Source: an uncultured Eubacteriales bacterium
GTDB taxonomy: Bacteria; Bacillota; Clostridia; Monoglobales; Monoglobaceae
NCBI GenBank assembly: GCA_900542675.1
Contig: UQOT01000012.1
Location: 1-33,560, forward strand
DNA: 33,560 nucleotides
Direction of reading: 5' to 3'
The position numbers and the translations under genes were made by a program. The notes beneath the pieces were generated by a model. The model was not told the DNA's origin and did not search any database. It saw only the letters and a list, made by a program, of their open reading frames with translations. Positions within the stretch are counted from its first letter, which is position 1. Every line of letters begins with the position of its first letter. Of the stretch, positions 14,935 to 23,703 are shown in pieces.

Positions 14935-15360
14935 ATGAGTAAAACAGCAATCATTTATTGGAGCGGTACAGGCAACACCGAAGCTATGGCGGCGGCTGTA
15001 CTTGACGGAGCAAAAGAAGTCAACAGCGAAACACAGCTTTTCAATGTTTCGGAAATAACAGCCGATGAAGCGGCTAAATATGATACTTTGATATTAGGCT
15101 GCCCTGCTATGGGAGCGGAGGTTTTGGAGGAAGGCGAATTTGAGCCATTCTTTACCGAACTTGAAACGCAGCTTGCAGGAAAAAATGTTGCGCTTTTCGG
15201 CTCATACGGTTGGGGCGACGGCGAATGGATGCGTAGTTGGGAGGAACGCGTAACAGGCGCAAATGCAAAACTTGTTTGCGACAGCGTTATTGCAAATGAC
15301 GCTCCCGATGATGAAGCAGTTGCAAATTGTAACAACTTAGGTAAAACCGCAGCAGCGTAA
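14935..15360 (+). CDS. flavodoxin, short-chain
   Basis: This is a 141-residue FMN-binding electron carrier. The phosphate loop SGTGNT is at residues 10-15 after the first strand (TAIIYW), and the isoalloxazine-contacting loops are near LGCPAMGAE and FGSYGWGDGEW, with the aromatic residues typical of short-chain flavodoxins. The family often replaces ferredoxin when iron is scarce. AAGGGGG precedes the ATG. The promoter with two GTTAG operators lies 360 bases upstream with only a pseudogene between, and a strong terminator follows. Confidence 0.93.
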   Translation: MSKTAIIYWSGTGNTEAMAAAVLDGAKEVNSETQLFNVSEITADEAAKYDTLILGCPAMGAEVLEEGEFEPFFTELETQLAGKNVALFGSYGWGDGEWMRSWEERVTGANAKLVCDSVIANDAPDDEAVANCNNLGKTAAA

Positions 15361-15377
15361 AGCTAAATAAAACTGAA

Positions 15378-15427
15378 TGATATGCTGTAATGCTTACAAG
15401 TTAAGTTTTACAGCATATCAATTTTTT
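15378..15427 (+). terminator. strong terminator downstream of flavodoxin
   Basis: TGATATGCTGTAA (15378-15390) pairs perfectly over 13 bases with TTACAGCATATCA (15408-15420), followed by ATTTTTTG. Confidence 0.92.
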
Positions 15428-15448
15428 GAGTTTTCAAGACAAATATAT

Positions 15449-15475
15449 TTGCGCTCATATGCCTATATGACGCAA
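15449..15475. promoter_or_regulatory. inverted repeat upstream of the large secreted protein
   Basis: TTGCG(C)TCATAT (15449-15460) and ATATGACGCAA (15465-15475) are complementary apart from one bulged C, around GCCT. It lies 35 bases before the start codon. It does not match the Zur, Fur, AdcR or GTTAG patterns I compared. I could not place a convincing -35/-10 pair here. Confidence 0.5.
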
Positions 15476-15510
15476 TAAGAAAATCATTTTAAGGCAGAAA
15501 GGTTAGATTT

Positions 15511-18500
15511 ATGAAAAAGTTAAAACGCACAAGCGGAATTATTTTATCTTTAATTATGATGCTGCAACTAATAATTCCGTGCGTATACGCAGCAGACAAT
15601 TCGGTAAAAATTAAAGCAGAAGCTATAACATCAGCGGACACAAGCCTTGTTGTTGAGGTGCAAAGCGCAATTACAGGCGGTTTTATGAAAGTTATAGAAA
15701 TACCGTCAGGAGAAACATATAATTCTTCAAATTTCTTTACTTATACAGCACTTACGGACATTGTAGGCTATTCGTCAGTAAAAGCTGGGGATAATACAAT
15801 ATCTCTTGTTGCAGCACCTACGGTTGGAAATCAAGTTATAGCCGTACTCCGTGATACAACAAGCGGCTCAATGGTTGAATACACATCAGAGCCTATAACA
15901 GTTACTGAGTCGGATAACAGTAAATTCATTTCTATAAAATCTACAAATATCACATCGACGGACACAAGCCTTGTTGTAAATGTTCAAAAATCAATTACAG
16001 CAGGTTTTATGAGGATTTTGGAAATACCGTCAGATGAGGAATACAATTCCTCAAATTTCTTTAACTATACATCACTTGCAACAATGGGTTATGCGTCTAT
16101 AACTGCAGGAAATAATACGGTTAGTCTTGATACTTCCCCGACATTAGGAAATAAAGTTATTGCGGTACTCCGCGACACATCAACTACTCCGCTGAACGAA
16201 TATGTTTCGGAAACTGTAACCGTTACAGAGGGCGGCGGAAGTACGAGCGGAAATATTCTTGATAATTGTTCGGCTGAAATCGTTATGAACGGCAAAACAA
16301 ATTTTTCGGTCAGCGATACTTCTGCGGTTGTAAATGTAAAACTTGATGAAAGTCTTACAAACGGAGTGTATATGACCGTATTTGCCTATCCGGGCAATAC
16401 AGCTTTTGACTCGGATAGTATAGCAAATAAACGGTTGTACGCGGGTTTTGTTCATAATGGGGATAGTGTTACTTGTGATTTTTCATCAAGCACACTTCCG
16501 TTAAAAGCGGGATATAAAATAATTGCGTGCTTGAATGTTCCGATAGGTGATGATAATTACAGGTCAGTTGTTTCACAGGCTTATGAGGTACTTGACGAAA
16601 ACGGCAACGGCGCGCCTGTCTACGATTGGCCGCATATCAATATAGATGAAGCAGCACTCGAAGCAGGCGCGACATCTCTGCACATGACGCTGACAGGTGA
16701 TGAAAGGCTATTTAGCAATGACGCAATAACAATTCACTATTGCTTATATCAATATCCGGCAGTCGAAACATTTGACCTTGAGGGCGAATATATGATACCG
16801 CTTTTGAGCGTTAAGTCTGCAACGGGCGCATTTACTTCTGAAAAATTTACATTTACAGAGCCGTTAATAGAGGGTTATCGTGTCCGTGCAATCGTTTATT
16901 GGTCGCAAGATATAGAGTCCTTTGTTCCAAAGGGGAATGATTATGAATACGCGGCAACAGACAACAGCGTTCTTGTAAGCGAAGCGTCAAGCGTGTCCGT
17001 ATCGTTCAGTGCTGATAAGGCTTTGTCGAGCGATACATCTGTATCTGTAAATGTGTCTGGCGATGTTCCGAGCGGAAGTATTTTGTTACTCCACAGCTTT
17101 ACGGACGATACATATACTTGGCTTGCAGACGGAAATCTTCTCGTTGCAAACAAAACTAATCTGACAGCAGGCAATAACCAAAGTATTACAGTTACAAATT
17201 CGGACAATTTAACAGCAGGACGAAAGCTGATTGCGCTTATTCTATCAAACGGGAGCATTATAGCGCAGTCTACCCCGATAAGCATTACAGACGAGGAACT
17301 TGTTGAGCCTGTTTGCAATATTGCAACATCAAATGTCAGCGTAGATACAAAAGAATTATGGCTGACAACAAACTTTGACAACGCGATAAGAAGCGGTTAT
17401 GTAACAATTTACGAATATGAGGGCGATACATTCGACATTGATAATAACGATAATGTTATTCTTCACGGCGGCGCGGCAACAGCTTCAGCGACAAGTCAAA
17501 AAATCACTATTAACTCGTACTCGCTTCCGCTTATTGAGGGACGAAAAATAATAGCGGTATTGAATTTGAGAAAAGCTGATGAAACAGTATTTACACGCTA
17601 TTACAGTGAGCCTGTTACAGTTGCGGGTGCTGCGCCTATGCAGGCGCCGACAATTTCTATTAACGAAAAAGAAATTACAACAGGTGATTTGAAAGCAAAA
17701 CTTGTAACATCTTTTGACAGCCGTGCGGAAGTTACATATACTTTGTATTCGTATTCCGATGGTATAGAAAATGGAACTGTTCTTGCTTCAAAAACCTGTT
17801 ACAGCGCAGGAAATGAAACAGCTTACTTTAAATCAGGAACAACACCGCTTACAGCAGGCAATAAAATACAAGCTGTAATTACCGCAACTTACGGTTCGCA
17901 GACCGAAACAGCGTATTCAAACATAATCACAGTAACCGAGCCGCCCGCTTGGGACACTCCGACTATCGCAGTTCACGGTGAATACATAACTCCCGATACA
18001 ACAAAGGTTACCGTAACATCAACCTATGACGAGGGTTATCTGTCAATGGACGGTTATTACTGCAATATCACACTGTATCAAATTCCTATTGATAAAGATA
18101 CCTCAGACGAATTTTGGGAACAATCGTGGGCAGAGCGCATCGGAACTGTTCAGAACTCACGCGGAGAGGTAGAAATCAACTTGACATCTGCATTAAAAGC
18201 AGGATATAAACTTGTCGCAAAGCTAAGACTTCCCCATATTGAATGGGAGGGCGAAGAAGTTGACTATGTTTCAATGCCAGTTTATATTTTGAACGAGGGC
18301 GAAAGCATACCGAAGCCGATAGTCCTTTTATATAATCTTGGTACAGATACAGCGACAGGCTCAAAACTTGCAGAAGTATTAGAAAATCTTAATATTGAGG
18401 TTAAGAACATAACGGGCGATTTACTCGGCGAAGAAGTCGGCTACCTTGCGGAACTTGACGGTTTTGAAGCAAGCGGAGAAGTATACAACGGCAATAGTTA

Positions 18501-20019
18501 TGACACACAGTTTATGCTGATGTGTAATCTCGGCGAAGCGCTTTTGGACAAGGTGCTTGCGGGTATGAAAGAAAACAATGTAATTGTAAATCATAAGGCA
18601 GTACTGACGCAGTATAACCGATACTACAAGTTTTATGAGCTTATAAGAGATATTCAAGACGAGCATAAGGAGTTTCAAGCGATACTTGCGCTTGACAAAA
18701 TAATCAAAGAGGGCGAAGCTCTAAACGAAGCAGATTATACCGCTGAAAAGTGGTCTGCATTTTCTGCCGTGCTTATATCGGCGCAAAATACTCTGTCGGC
18801 TGAAACAGCATCCTATGAGGACTATCTCGGAGCATACTGCAATTTGAGAAAAGCGATTAAAGGCTTATCAGACATTACGGATTACACTGATATTCAAAAA
18901 AATATGAGCCTTGTAATCGGCAGCACAACAACAGAAAATGCTGAGCTTATGATAGGCTATTATAAAAGCGGTGTTCTCTTGAAATTAGACAGCGATACTG
19001 TAAACAGTGATTTTACACACGCTCTTTCAGATGTTGAGGGTGCAGATGAAATCAAGGTATTCTTATGGAACAGTATCAATACAATGCGTCCGCTATGTGA
19101 GGCACAAAGCGAAACAATTATATCAGCATCAAAGGATAAGTCTGAATATATAAAAGCTGTAAATTCAATCGTTGTAGATGGTGTAGAGGTACTTTCGGAT
19201 AGTGTAACGGCAGCTAATGTCATCAATTCAGATGGAAGTATTAACTTGTCAAATGCTAATGTCTTTGCAAATGGTGAAAATGACGCATACCTAGTAACAA
19301 TATCGGCGGACGGATATGATACAAGGACAACGCTTGTCGGAGATACTACATTGAAGAATTGGCAAGGCTCTTGGGAAAATTGGCAGAAATTTATATTTGC
19401 AGATGATGAATATAATCAGCAATATCCATATCTTGAACGCGTATGGAGTTTAGCATATGACGGATATATAGCAGCTTTTGAAGCGGCCGGTATGGGCGAT
19501 ACAATAAAAAAGATGTATCCGAATGTCAATTCTCTAAAAACATATTGGAATAATATGACGTACACAGTAACAGATGAAAATACTGTACCCATTGCAGAAA
19601 TCCGTGTAGACGCGTCTGCCGACGGATACACTCTTGCGTGGAAAAATGACGCAGGCGAAATTATCGCAAAAGATACCTACACTATGACAGGAAAAATGAA
19701 AAATGGTCTTGAAGGCGCGACTATGTATATTTTCACAGCAGATAATTTAACAGGCACATTCAAGTATTTTGTAACAATGTGTCCGGGAATGGAAGGCACA
19801 GAGGAAATGCCTGTTGCTTCGCACTATCATTATCAGTTTGGCAGCAGTCTTGACAACTTATTAAATAACGGTGAATTATATAACGGTACTGACAAAAACA
19901 TTAAAAATAAACAGTGGTATGCGACAATGATAAACAAGGACGAGTCTGCTCTTGCAAAATACAATGTAATATTGGGTATGCACAGAGCCGCAAAGTGGTC
20001 GGAAATTCCTAACGACTAA
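15511..20019 (+). CDS. giant secreted protein: Ig-like repeats, DUF3783, FIVAR, ZinT-like C-terminus
   Basis: This is a 1502-residue exported protein. A signal peptide ends at about residue 27 (VYAAD). About eight tandem beta-rich repeats follow to about 930; each has a conserved AGxK(I/V)IAVL-like strand and the first two are close copies. From 934 a DUF3783-like segment begins PIVLLYNLGTDTATGSKL and contains GYLAELDGFE. A FIVAR helical domain lies at about 1057-1120, then a DUF1533-like segment (about 1213-1279, SADGYDTRTT). The end, from 1280, looks like ZinT/YodA: LKNWQGSWENW, PYLERVWSLAYDGYI and ASHYHYQFG with His1438 and His1440 as likely metal ligands. No LPXTG or transmembrane anchor is seen. 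I infer extracellular binding of Zn or another metal. Confidence 0.82.
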   Translation: MKKLKRTSGIILSLIMMLQLIIPCVYAADNSVKIKAEAITSADTSLVVEVQSAITGGFMKVIEIPSGETYNSSNFFTYTALTDIVGYSSVKAGDNTISLVAAPTVGNQVIAVLRDTTSGSMVEYTSEPITVTESDNSKFISIKSTNITSTDTSLVVNVQKSITAGFMRILEIPSDEEYNSSNFFNYTSLATMGYASITAGNNTVSLDTSPTLGNKVIAVLRDTSTTPLNEYVSETVTVTEGGGSTSGNILDNCSAEIVMNGKTNFSVSDTSAVVNVKLDESLTNGVYMTVFAYPGNTAFDSDSIANKRLYAGFVHNGDSVTCDFSSSTLPLKAGYKIIACLNVPIGDDNYRSVVSQAYEVLDENGNGAPVYDWPHINIDEAALEAGATSLHMTLTGDERLFSNDAITIHYCLYQYPAVETFDLEGEYMIPLLSVKSATGAFTSEKFTFTEPLIEGYRVRAIVYWSQDIESFVPKGNDYEYAATDNSVLVSEASSVSVSFSADKALSSDTSVSVNVSGDVPSGSILLLHSFTDDTYTWLADGNLLVANKTNLTAGNNQSITVTNSDNLTAGRKLIALILSNGSIIAQSTPISITDEELVEPVCNIATSNVSVDTKELWLTTNFDNAIRSGYVTIYEYEGDTFDIDNNDNVILHGGAATASATSQKITINSYSLPLIEGRKIIAVLNLRKADETVFTRYYSEPVTVAGAAPMQAPTISINEKEITTGDLKAKLVTSFDSRAEVTYTLYSYSDGIENGTVLASKTCYSAGNETAYFKSGTTPLTAGNKIQAVITATYGSQTETAYSNIITVTEPPAWDTPTIAVHGEYITPDTTKVTVTSTYDEGYLSMDGYYCNITLYQIPIDKDTSDEFWEQSWAERIGTVQNSRGEVEINLTSALKAGYKLVAKLRLPHIEWEGEEVDYVSMPVYILNEGESIPKPIVLLYNLGTDTATGSKLAEVLENLNIEVKNITGDLLGEEVGYLAELDGFEASGEVYNGNSYDTQFMLMCNLGEALLDKVLAGMKENNVIVNHKAVLTQYNRYYKFYELIRDIQDEHKEFQAILALDKIIKEGEALNEADYTAEKWSAFSAVLISAQNTLSAETASYEDYLGAYCNLRKAIKGLSDITDYTDIQKNMSLVIGSTTTENAELMIGYYKSGVLLKLDSDTVNSDFTHALSDVEGADEIKVFLWNSINTMRPLCEAQSETIISASKDKSEYIKAVNSIVVDGVEVLSDSVTAANVINSDGSINLSNANVFANGENDAYLVTISADGYDTRTTLVGDTTLKNWQGSWENWQKFIFADDEYNQQYPYLERVWSLAYDGYIAAFEAAGMGDTIKKMYPNVNSLKTYWNNMTYTVTDENTVPIAEIRVDASADGYTLAWKNDAGEIIAKDTYTMTGKMKNGLEGATMYIFTADNLTGTFKYFVTMCPGMEGTEEMPVASHYHYQFGSSLDNLLNNGELYNGTDKNIKNKQWYATMINKDESALAKYNVILGMHRAAKWSEIPND

Positions 20020-20040
20020 TATTATAAGCAGCAAGCTGCA

Positions 20041-20060
20041 TTTATAAAAAAGACCGCAGG
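20041..20060 (+). repeat. 20-base repeat at terminator, copy 2
   Basis: Identical to 13009-13028. It runs into the left arm of the terminator of the large secreted protein and precedes a second methyltransferase gene. Confidence 0.75.
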
Positions 20061-20088
20061 GCGATTGTTTTGCTCTGCGGTTTCTTTT
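20051..20088 (+). terminator. terminator of the large secreted protein gene
   Basis: ACCGCAGGGC (20053-20062) pairs with GCTCTGCGGT (20072-20081) with one G-U pair, then TTCTTTT. Confidence 0.85.
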
Positions 20089-20094
20089 GCTATA

Positions 20095-20123
20095 TTGACA
20101 AAATGCGTAAACGGGTGTAAAAT
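20095..20123 (+). promoter_or_regulatory. promoter of the methyltransferase operon
   Basis: TTGACA (20095-20100) and TAAAAT (20118-20123) are separated by 17 bases. A GTTAG palindrome begins four bases later over the start point. Confidence 0.82.
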
Positions 20124-20126
20124 GTA

Positions 20127-20142
20127 GTTAGGCATAGCTAAC
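20127..20142. promoter_or_regulatory. GTTAG-N6-CTAAC operator 3
   Basis: GTTAG (20127-20131), GCATAG, CTAAC (20138-20142). It sits between the -10 and the ribosome binding site, over the expected transcription start, so a bound protein would repress. Confidence 0.72.
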
Positions 20143-20160
20143 CGCAAGGAGGAACTGAGT

Positions 20161-20829
20161 ATGAGCAATGTAAAATCAGCATATAAAAAATTAGGAAAAA
20201 GCAATTTCTATGACGGAATGATAACAAGCACAACTTTTTTAGGCTCGCTTGTAAACCGCACAGTATGGCGAATGAATAAAGAAGAAAACAAAGAATATCT
20301 TGAAAAGGCATTATCGCCGATTACTGAGGATTTTTGCGGAAGATTACTTGAAGTACCTGTCGGAACGGGAATTTTAACAATGCCGCTGTATAAAAAACTT
20401 AAAAAAGCAAATATTGTCTGCCTTGACTATTCCCCCGAAATGATGTCGCGCGCTAAAAACCGCGCTGATGAAATGATAATAGAAAACATACGGTTTATGC
20501 AGGGCGATGTTGGTAATCTGCCATTTGATAATGAAAGTTTTGATATTGTTTTGTCCTTAAACGGCTTCCACGCTTTCCCCGATAAAGACGCGGCATATTC
20601 TGAAACTTATCGTGTTTTGAAAAAAGGCGGCGTTTTGTGCGGCTGCTTTGCCGTTGTAGGTGAAAGCAAGCGCACGGATTGGTTTCTAACAAAGCCTTAT
20701 ACAAAAATGGGCTATTTAACGCCGCCGTTTGAAACAAAGGAAAGTCTTGAAAAACGCTTGAAATCTATATATTCAGAGGTACATATTGAAACAGTAAAAT
20801 CTATGGCTTGTTTTAGGTGCGTGAAATGA
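20161..20829 (+). CDS. class I SAM-dependent methyltransferase
   Basis: This 222-residue enzyme has an unusual motif I: LLEVPVGTGILTMP (Glu64, then glycines 68 and 70), where most relatives have D-x-G-x-G. Later elements are normal: VCLDYSPEMM for ribose binding, MQGDVGNLPFDNESFDIVLSL for motifs III and IV, and YRVLKKGGVLCGCF. It is a small-molecule or lipid type by shape; the substrate is unknown. AAGGAGGA lies nine bases upstream. It leads a close run of genes, with the next methyltransferase starting about ten bases later. Operator 3 covers its promoter. Confidence 0.85.
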   Translation: MSNVKSAYKKLGKSNFYDGMITSTTFLGSLVNRTVWRMNKEENKEYLEKALSPITEDFCGRLLEVPVGTGILTMPLYKKLKKANIVCLDYSPEMMSRAKNRADEMIIENIRFMQGDVGNLPFDNESFDIVLSLNGFHAFPDKDAAYSETYRVLKKGGVLCGCFAVVGESKRTDWFLTKPYTKMGYLTPPFETKESLEKRLKSIYSEVHIETVKSMACFRCVK

Positions 20830-20839
20830 GGTAATGATG

Positions 20840-21439
20840 ATGAAATTTAAAATATTTGCAAACTTTGGAAAACCGACAGGCGCTATCGGTAAATTTATAT
20901 TAAAGGGTATGAACATCAGCCATAGCGCGGCATCAAAATGGGGTTTATCACATCTTATTTTAAGACCTGCGGATAAAGTGCTTGATATAGGCTGCGGCGG
21001 CGGAGCAAATATTGCGAGGTTACTGCGTCTTTGTCCGAACGGATATGTCGCGGGCATAGACCATTCGGAGGAAAGCGTCGCATTAAGCAGTAAAAGGAAT
21101 AAAACCGCTATCGGTACGCGCTGTGATATTGTCTGCGCAGATGTTTCCGATATGCCGTTTGACGATAACACCTTTGACGCTGTTACCGCCTTTGAAACAA
21201 TATATTTTTGGAGGGATTTAAGTAAATGCTTTTCGGAGGTCAACCGCGTTCTGAAAAAGGACGGAGTGTTTATGATTGAATATGCGGCAGAGGATATGTC
21301 ATCTGCGTGGAGCAATATCATAGACAATATGACAATTTACACAAATCAAGAATTAGAGAAATATTTAGAGCAGACAGGATTTTCAGAAATTAAAATACAT
21401 AAAAGGAAAATTTGTGTCTGCATTACGGCGAAAAAGTGA
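20840..21439 (+). CDS. class I SAM-dependent methyltransferase, second of pair
   Basis: This is a 199-residue enzyme. Motif I is VLDIGCGGGANIARLL (Asp49, glycines to 55), followed by VAGIDHSEES and VCADVSDMPFDDNTFDAV. The stretch FETIYFWRDLSKCFSEVNRV matches methyltransferases related to UbiE-like enzymes. GAGGT at 20828-20832 is best spaced for the third of three consecutive ATGs (20834, 20837, 20840), so 20840 is chosen. It differs clearly from the upstream methyltransferase, so it is not a recent duplicate. It overlaps or abuts neighbours on both sides, consistent with one operon. Confidence 0.85.
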   Translation: MKFKIFANFGKPTGAIGKFILKGMNISHSAASKWGLSHLILRPADKVLDIGCGGGANIARLLRLCPNGYVAGIDHSEESVALSSKRNKTAIGTRCDIVCADVSDMPFDDNTFDAVTAFETIYFWRDLSKCFSEVNRVLKKDGVFMIEYAAEDMSSAWSNIIDNMTIYTNQELEKYLEQTGFSEIKIHKRKICVCITAKK

Positions 21440-21458
21440 GATTTATGAGGGATTAGCA

Positions 21459-22646
21459 ATGGAAAAATACGATATAAACAAAGAAATTAAATTCAAAACA
21501 GGCGTTTATAAACTAAACGATAACGCAAACTTTGATTTTCAGCTAAACAGGACAATAAATTGGAACGGCGGACGATATGAGGATATTGCAAAAATATCAT
21601 ATAAAATCCACAACAGCGACGATTGGAAACGTGAAATGATTGCGCTTGGTGATAAGGCTTTTGCTGAAAATCGTATCGAAAACGCTATCGGTTATTATCG
21701 TATGAGCGAGTTTTTTATGTATGACGGCGATGATGATAAAAAGAAATATTATGAGAAAGCCACAAAGATGTTCTATGAATATTTTGAGGTTTTTTTCAAG
21801 GGCGATAACCCTATTGTTAAGCAATACAGCGTTCCGTATGAAAATGTTTGTCTGCCTGTTATGTATGTAATGCCCGATGTTGAAAGCAAAGGAACAATAC
21901 TTCTGCATGGCGGAAACGACAGCTATTTTGAGGAATTTTTCTTCCCTATGCTGTATCTGCGCGAAAAGGGATATAAGGTTTATCTTTTTGAAGGACCGGG
22001 ACAGGGCGGCGTAATGCGTTTGCAGGGTAAGCATTTTACGCACGAATGGGAAAAGCCTGTTAAGGCGGTATTAAATTATTTTAATTTAGATGATGTAACA
22101 ATTATCGGCGCGTCGCTCGGCGGTTATCTCGCACCGCGCGCAGCCGCGTTTGACAAACGAATTAAAAGAATTGTCGCGTGGTCGGTTTTCCCTTGCTTTT
22201 TAGATGTTATTGTCGGAGATAAACCGCCTGTCGTGCAAAAGTTGTTATATGCGCTGATAAAGCTGAAATGCAAGCCTGTAATAAACGCGATATTTAATAC
22301 CATAGCTAAAAAAGAGCCGACTATTGATTGGGGATTAAAACACGGCTGTTACGCATACGAAGCGAAAGACGCTTACGGTTATGCAAAAAAACTAATGCTG
22401 TATGATTTAGAGCCTGTTGCAGATATAATTACGCAGGATATTTTAATTCTCGGAGCAAATCAAGACCATTTTATAAATTACAAAATGGTTGGCAAAGAAA
22501 TCAATATGCTCAAAAATGTTCATTCCCTCACATTCAGACTGATGACCGATAAGGAACAGGCGCAAAATCACTGTAACTGCGGTAATTCAAAATTGGTGTT
22601 TGATACAATCTGTAATTGGATTGAGATGTGCGATACATATCAGTAA
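21459..22646 (+). CDS. alpha/beta-fold hydrolase
   Basis: This is a 395-residue cytosolic enzyme with a helical N-terminal part (about 1-135) and an alpha/beta hydrolase core. TILLHGGND is the oxyanion-hole strand, IIGASLGGYLAPRAA carries the nucleophile Ser219, ILGANQDHF supplies Asp336, and QAQNHCNCGN the catalytic His371. The layout resembles the FrsA/2,6-dihydropseudooxynicotine-hydrolase group. The reaction could be ester, amide or C-C hydrolysis. The start is ATG 21459, with GAGGGA upstream. It lies 20 bases after the methyltransferase pair, implying a shared pathway. Confidence 0.85.
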   Translation: MEKYDINKEIKFKTGVYKLNDNANFDFQLNRTINWNGGRYEDIAKISYKIHNSDDWKREMIALGDKAFAENRIENAIGYYRMSEFFMYDGDDDKKKYYEKATKMFYEYFEVFFKGDNPIVKQYSVPYENVCLPVMYVMPDVESKGTILLHGGNDSYFEEFFFPMLYLREKGYKVYLFEGPGQGGVMRLQGKHFTHEWEKPVKAVLNYFNLDDVTIIGASLGGYLAPRAAAFDKRIKRIVAWSVFPCFLDVIVGDKPPVVQKLLYALIKLKCKPVINAIFNTIAKKEPTIDWGLKHGCYAYEAKDAYGYAKKLMLYDLEPVADIITQDILILGANQDHFINYKMVGKEINMLKNVHSLTFRLMTDKEQAQNHCNCGNSKLVFDTICNWIEMCDTYQ

Positions 22647-22662
22647 TTATGGAGATGATTTA

Positions 22663-22734
22663 ATGACAATTTTGAAAATATGGGACACGGCAGTATGGCA
22701 AGTCTTTACCCATAAAAAATGGTCAAGTGTTTAG
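22663..22734 (+). CDS. possible 23-residue peptide
   Basis: ATG 22663 has GGAG eight bases upstream and encodes MTILKIWDTAVWQVFTHKKW followed by three residues and TAG. The next ribosome binding site follows immediately. It has three tryptophans and no signal peptide. It may be a real small gene or the head of a deleted one. I do not recognise it. Confidence 0.3.
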   Translation: MTILKIWDTAVWQVFTHKKWSSV

Positions 22735-22746
22735 GAGAGATTGAAA

Positions 22747-23137
22747 ATGACGGATAGAGACTATAAAAACTATTCTTTGCGTGAATTTAACAAAGCCGCC
22801 GAACAATTTGATGATAACAGTCCGAGCGTATATAATTTGTGCCGTAATGACTACCCCGACATTTTATCCGAGATTGAAACGGAGAATTGGCGCGATTTAT
22901 TGGACGCAGGCTGCGGCACGGGCGCGGTTATATCGCTTTTGAAAGAAAAATATTCCGATAAGAATTATACGGGTATTGATTTACGCAAAGCGTCAAGTTA
23001 TGACAAGCAGCCACGCGATGAACTCAACGGACGAAATGAGCGCATTAGATGAAGCGATTGAAATATTGAGAAAACAAAGCGACATTAAAATGGAAAAATG
23101 GGATTTGCTCAGACGATATATTTCTAATGTAAAATAA
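22747..23137 (+). pseudogene. SAM-dependent methyltransferase, truncated
   Basis: From ATG 22747, with AGGAGAG upstream, the first 80 or so residues are a normal methyltransferase start: NKAAEQFDDNSPSVYNLC, then WRDLLDAGCGTGAVISLL and YTGIDL. The rest of the fold is missing: the frame runs on into KASSYDKQPRDELNG and stops at 23052. Another frame from ATG 23000 to TAA 23137 encodes a helical tail (ALDEAIEILRKQSDIKMEKW) that could be the original C-terminus or part of an unrelated gene. A large internal deletion with frameshift is the simplest reading. Confidence 0.65.
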
Positions 23138-23148
23138 GAGGAGGAGAT

Positions 23149-23640
23149 ATGGTAACATTTTCACTTTCTTTACTTGCGATAGGCAGTATTACACTTATGC
23201 TATATTCAGCGGTTGCATTGGTACAGGATAAGCGGCTTTTCGGTTCTGCGCCTAAGGAGGCTCGTGAGCTGATACAGCCCAAACCGGAGCGGTTCAAGGG
23301 ACAGCATTTTATTGGTTGGGTGCTTCTAATCCTAAGTCTGCTGATGCTCATAGCAGTTGCAGTCTTTGCTGTATGGAACGGCGTGCGAAACAATTTTGGA
23401 TTTTGGAAATTTTTTGCGCAATTTCTAACCATACTGTACTCTTATAAGGCGTATGATATGATTTGTTTTGACTTTTTACTGTTGACCCGTACACATTTCT
23501 TTCAGAAATATTATCCCGAAGTAGATGTATGCGAGAGCTGCCACAAATACGGTTTTAACTTAAAAAGTCAAATAATTCGTATTATCGTTTATCCTTTCGT
23601 ATGCGCATTGACAGCGTGGATATGTACACTTTTTACATAA
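23149..23640 (+). CDS. small integral membrane protein of unknown function
   Basis: This 163-residue protein has four hydrophobic segments: residues 3-25 (SLSLLAIGSITLMLYSAVAL), about 56-75 (GWVLLILSLLMLIAVAVFAV), about 88-110 and about 142-160. A CESCH pair of cysteines in a loop near 125 could bind a metal or form a disulfide. GAGGAGGAG lies before the start. I do not recognise the family. It sits between the methyltransferase remnant and the ATC-hydrolase-like gene. Confidence 0.7.
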   Translation: MVTFSLSLLAIGSITLMLYSAVALVQDKRLFGSAPKEARELIQPKPERFKGQHFIGWVLLILSLLMLIAVAVFAVWNGVRNNFGFWKFFAQFLTILYSYKAYDMICFDFLLLTRTHFFQKYYPEVDVCESCHKYGFNLKSQIIRIIVYPFVCALTAWICTLFT

Positions 23641-23703
23641 ACAGAAAACAAATAATAAAAATCTTGATTTTTAGGAAAAAACATTATTATAGGGAGTAAG
23701 ACA

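Noticed and set aside
15511..20019. Tandem repeats of the giant gene as a CRISPR or microsatellite
   Set aside because: The repeats are about 300 bases long, diverged and in frame; they are protein domain repeats.
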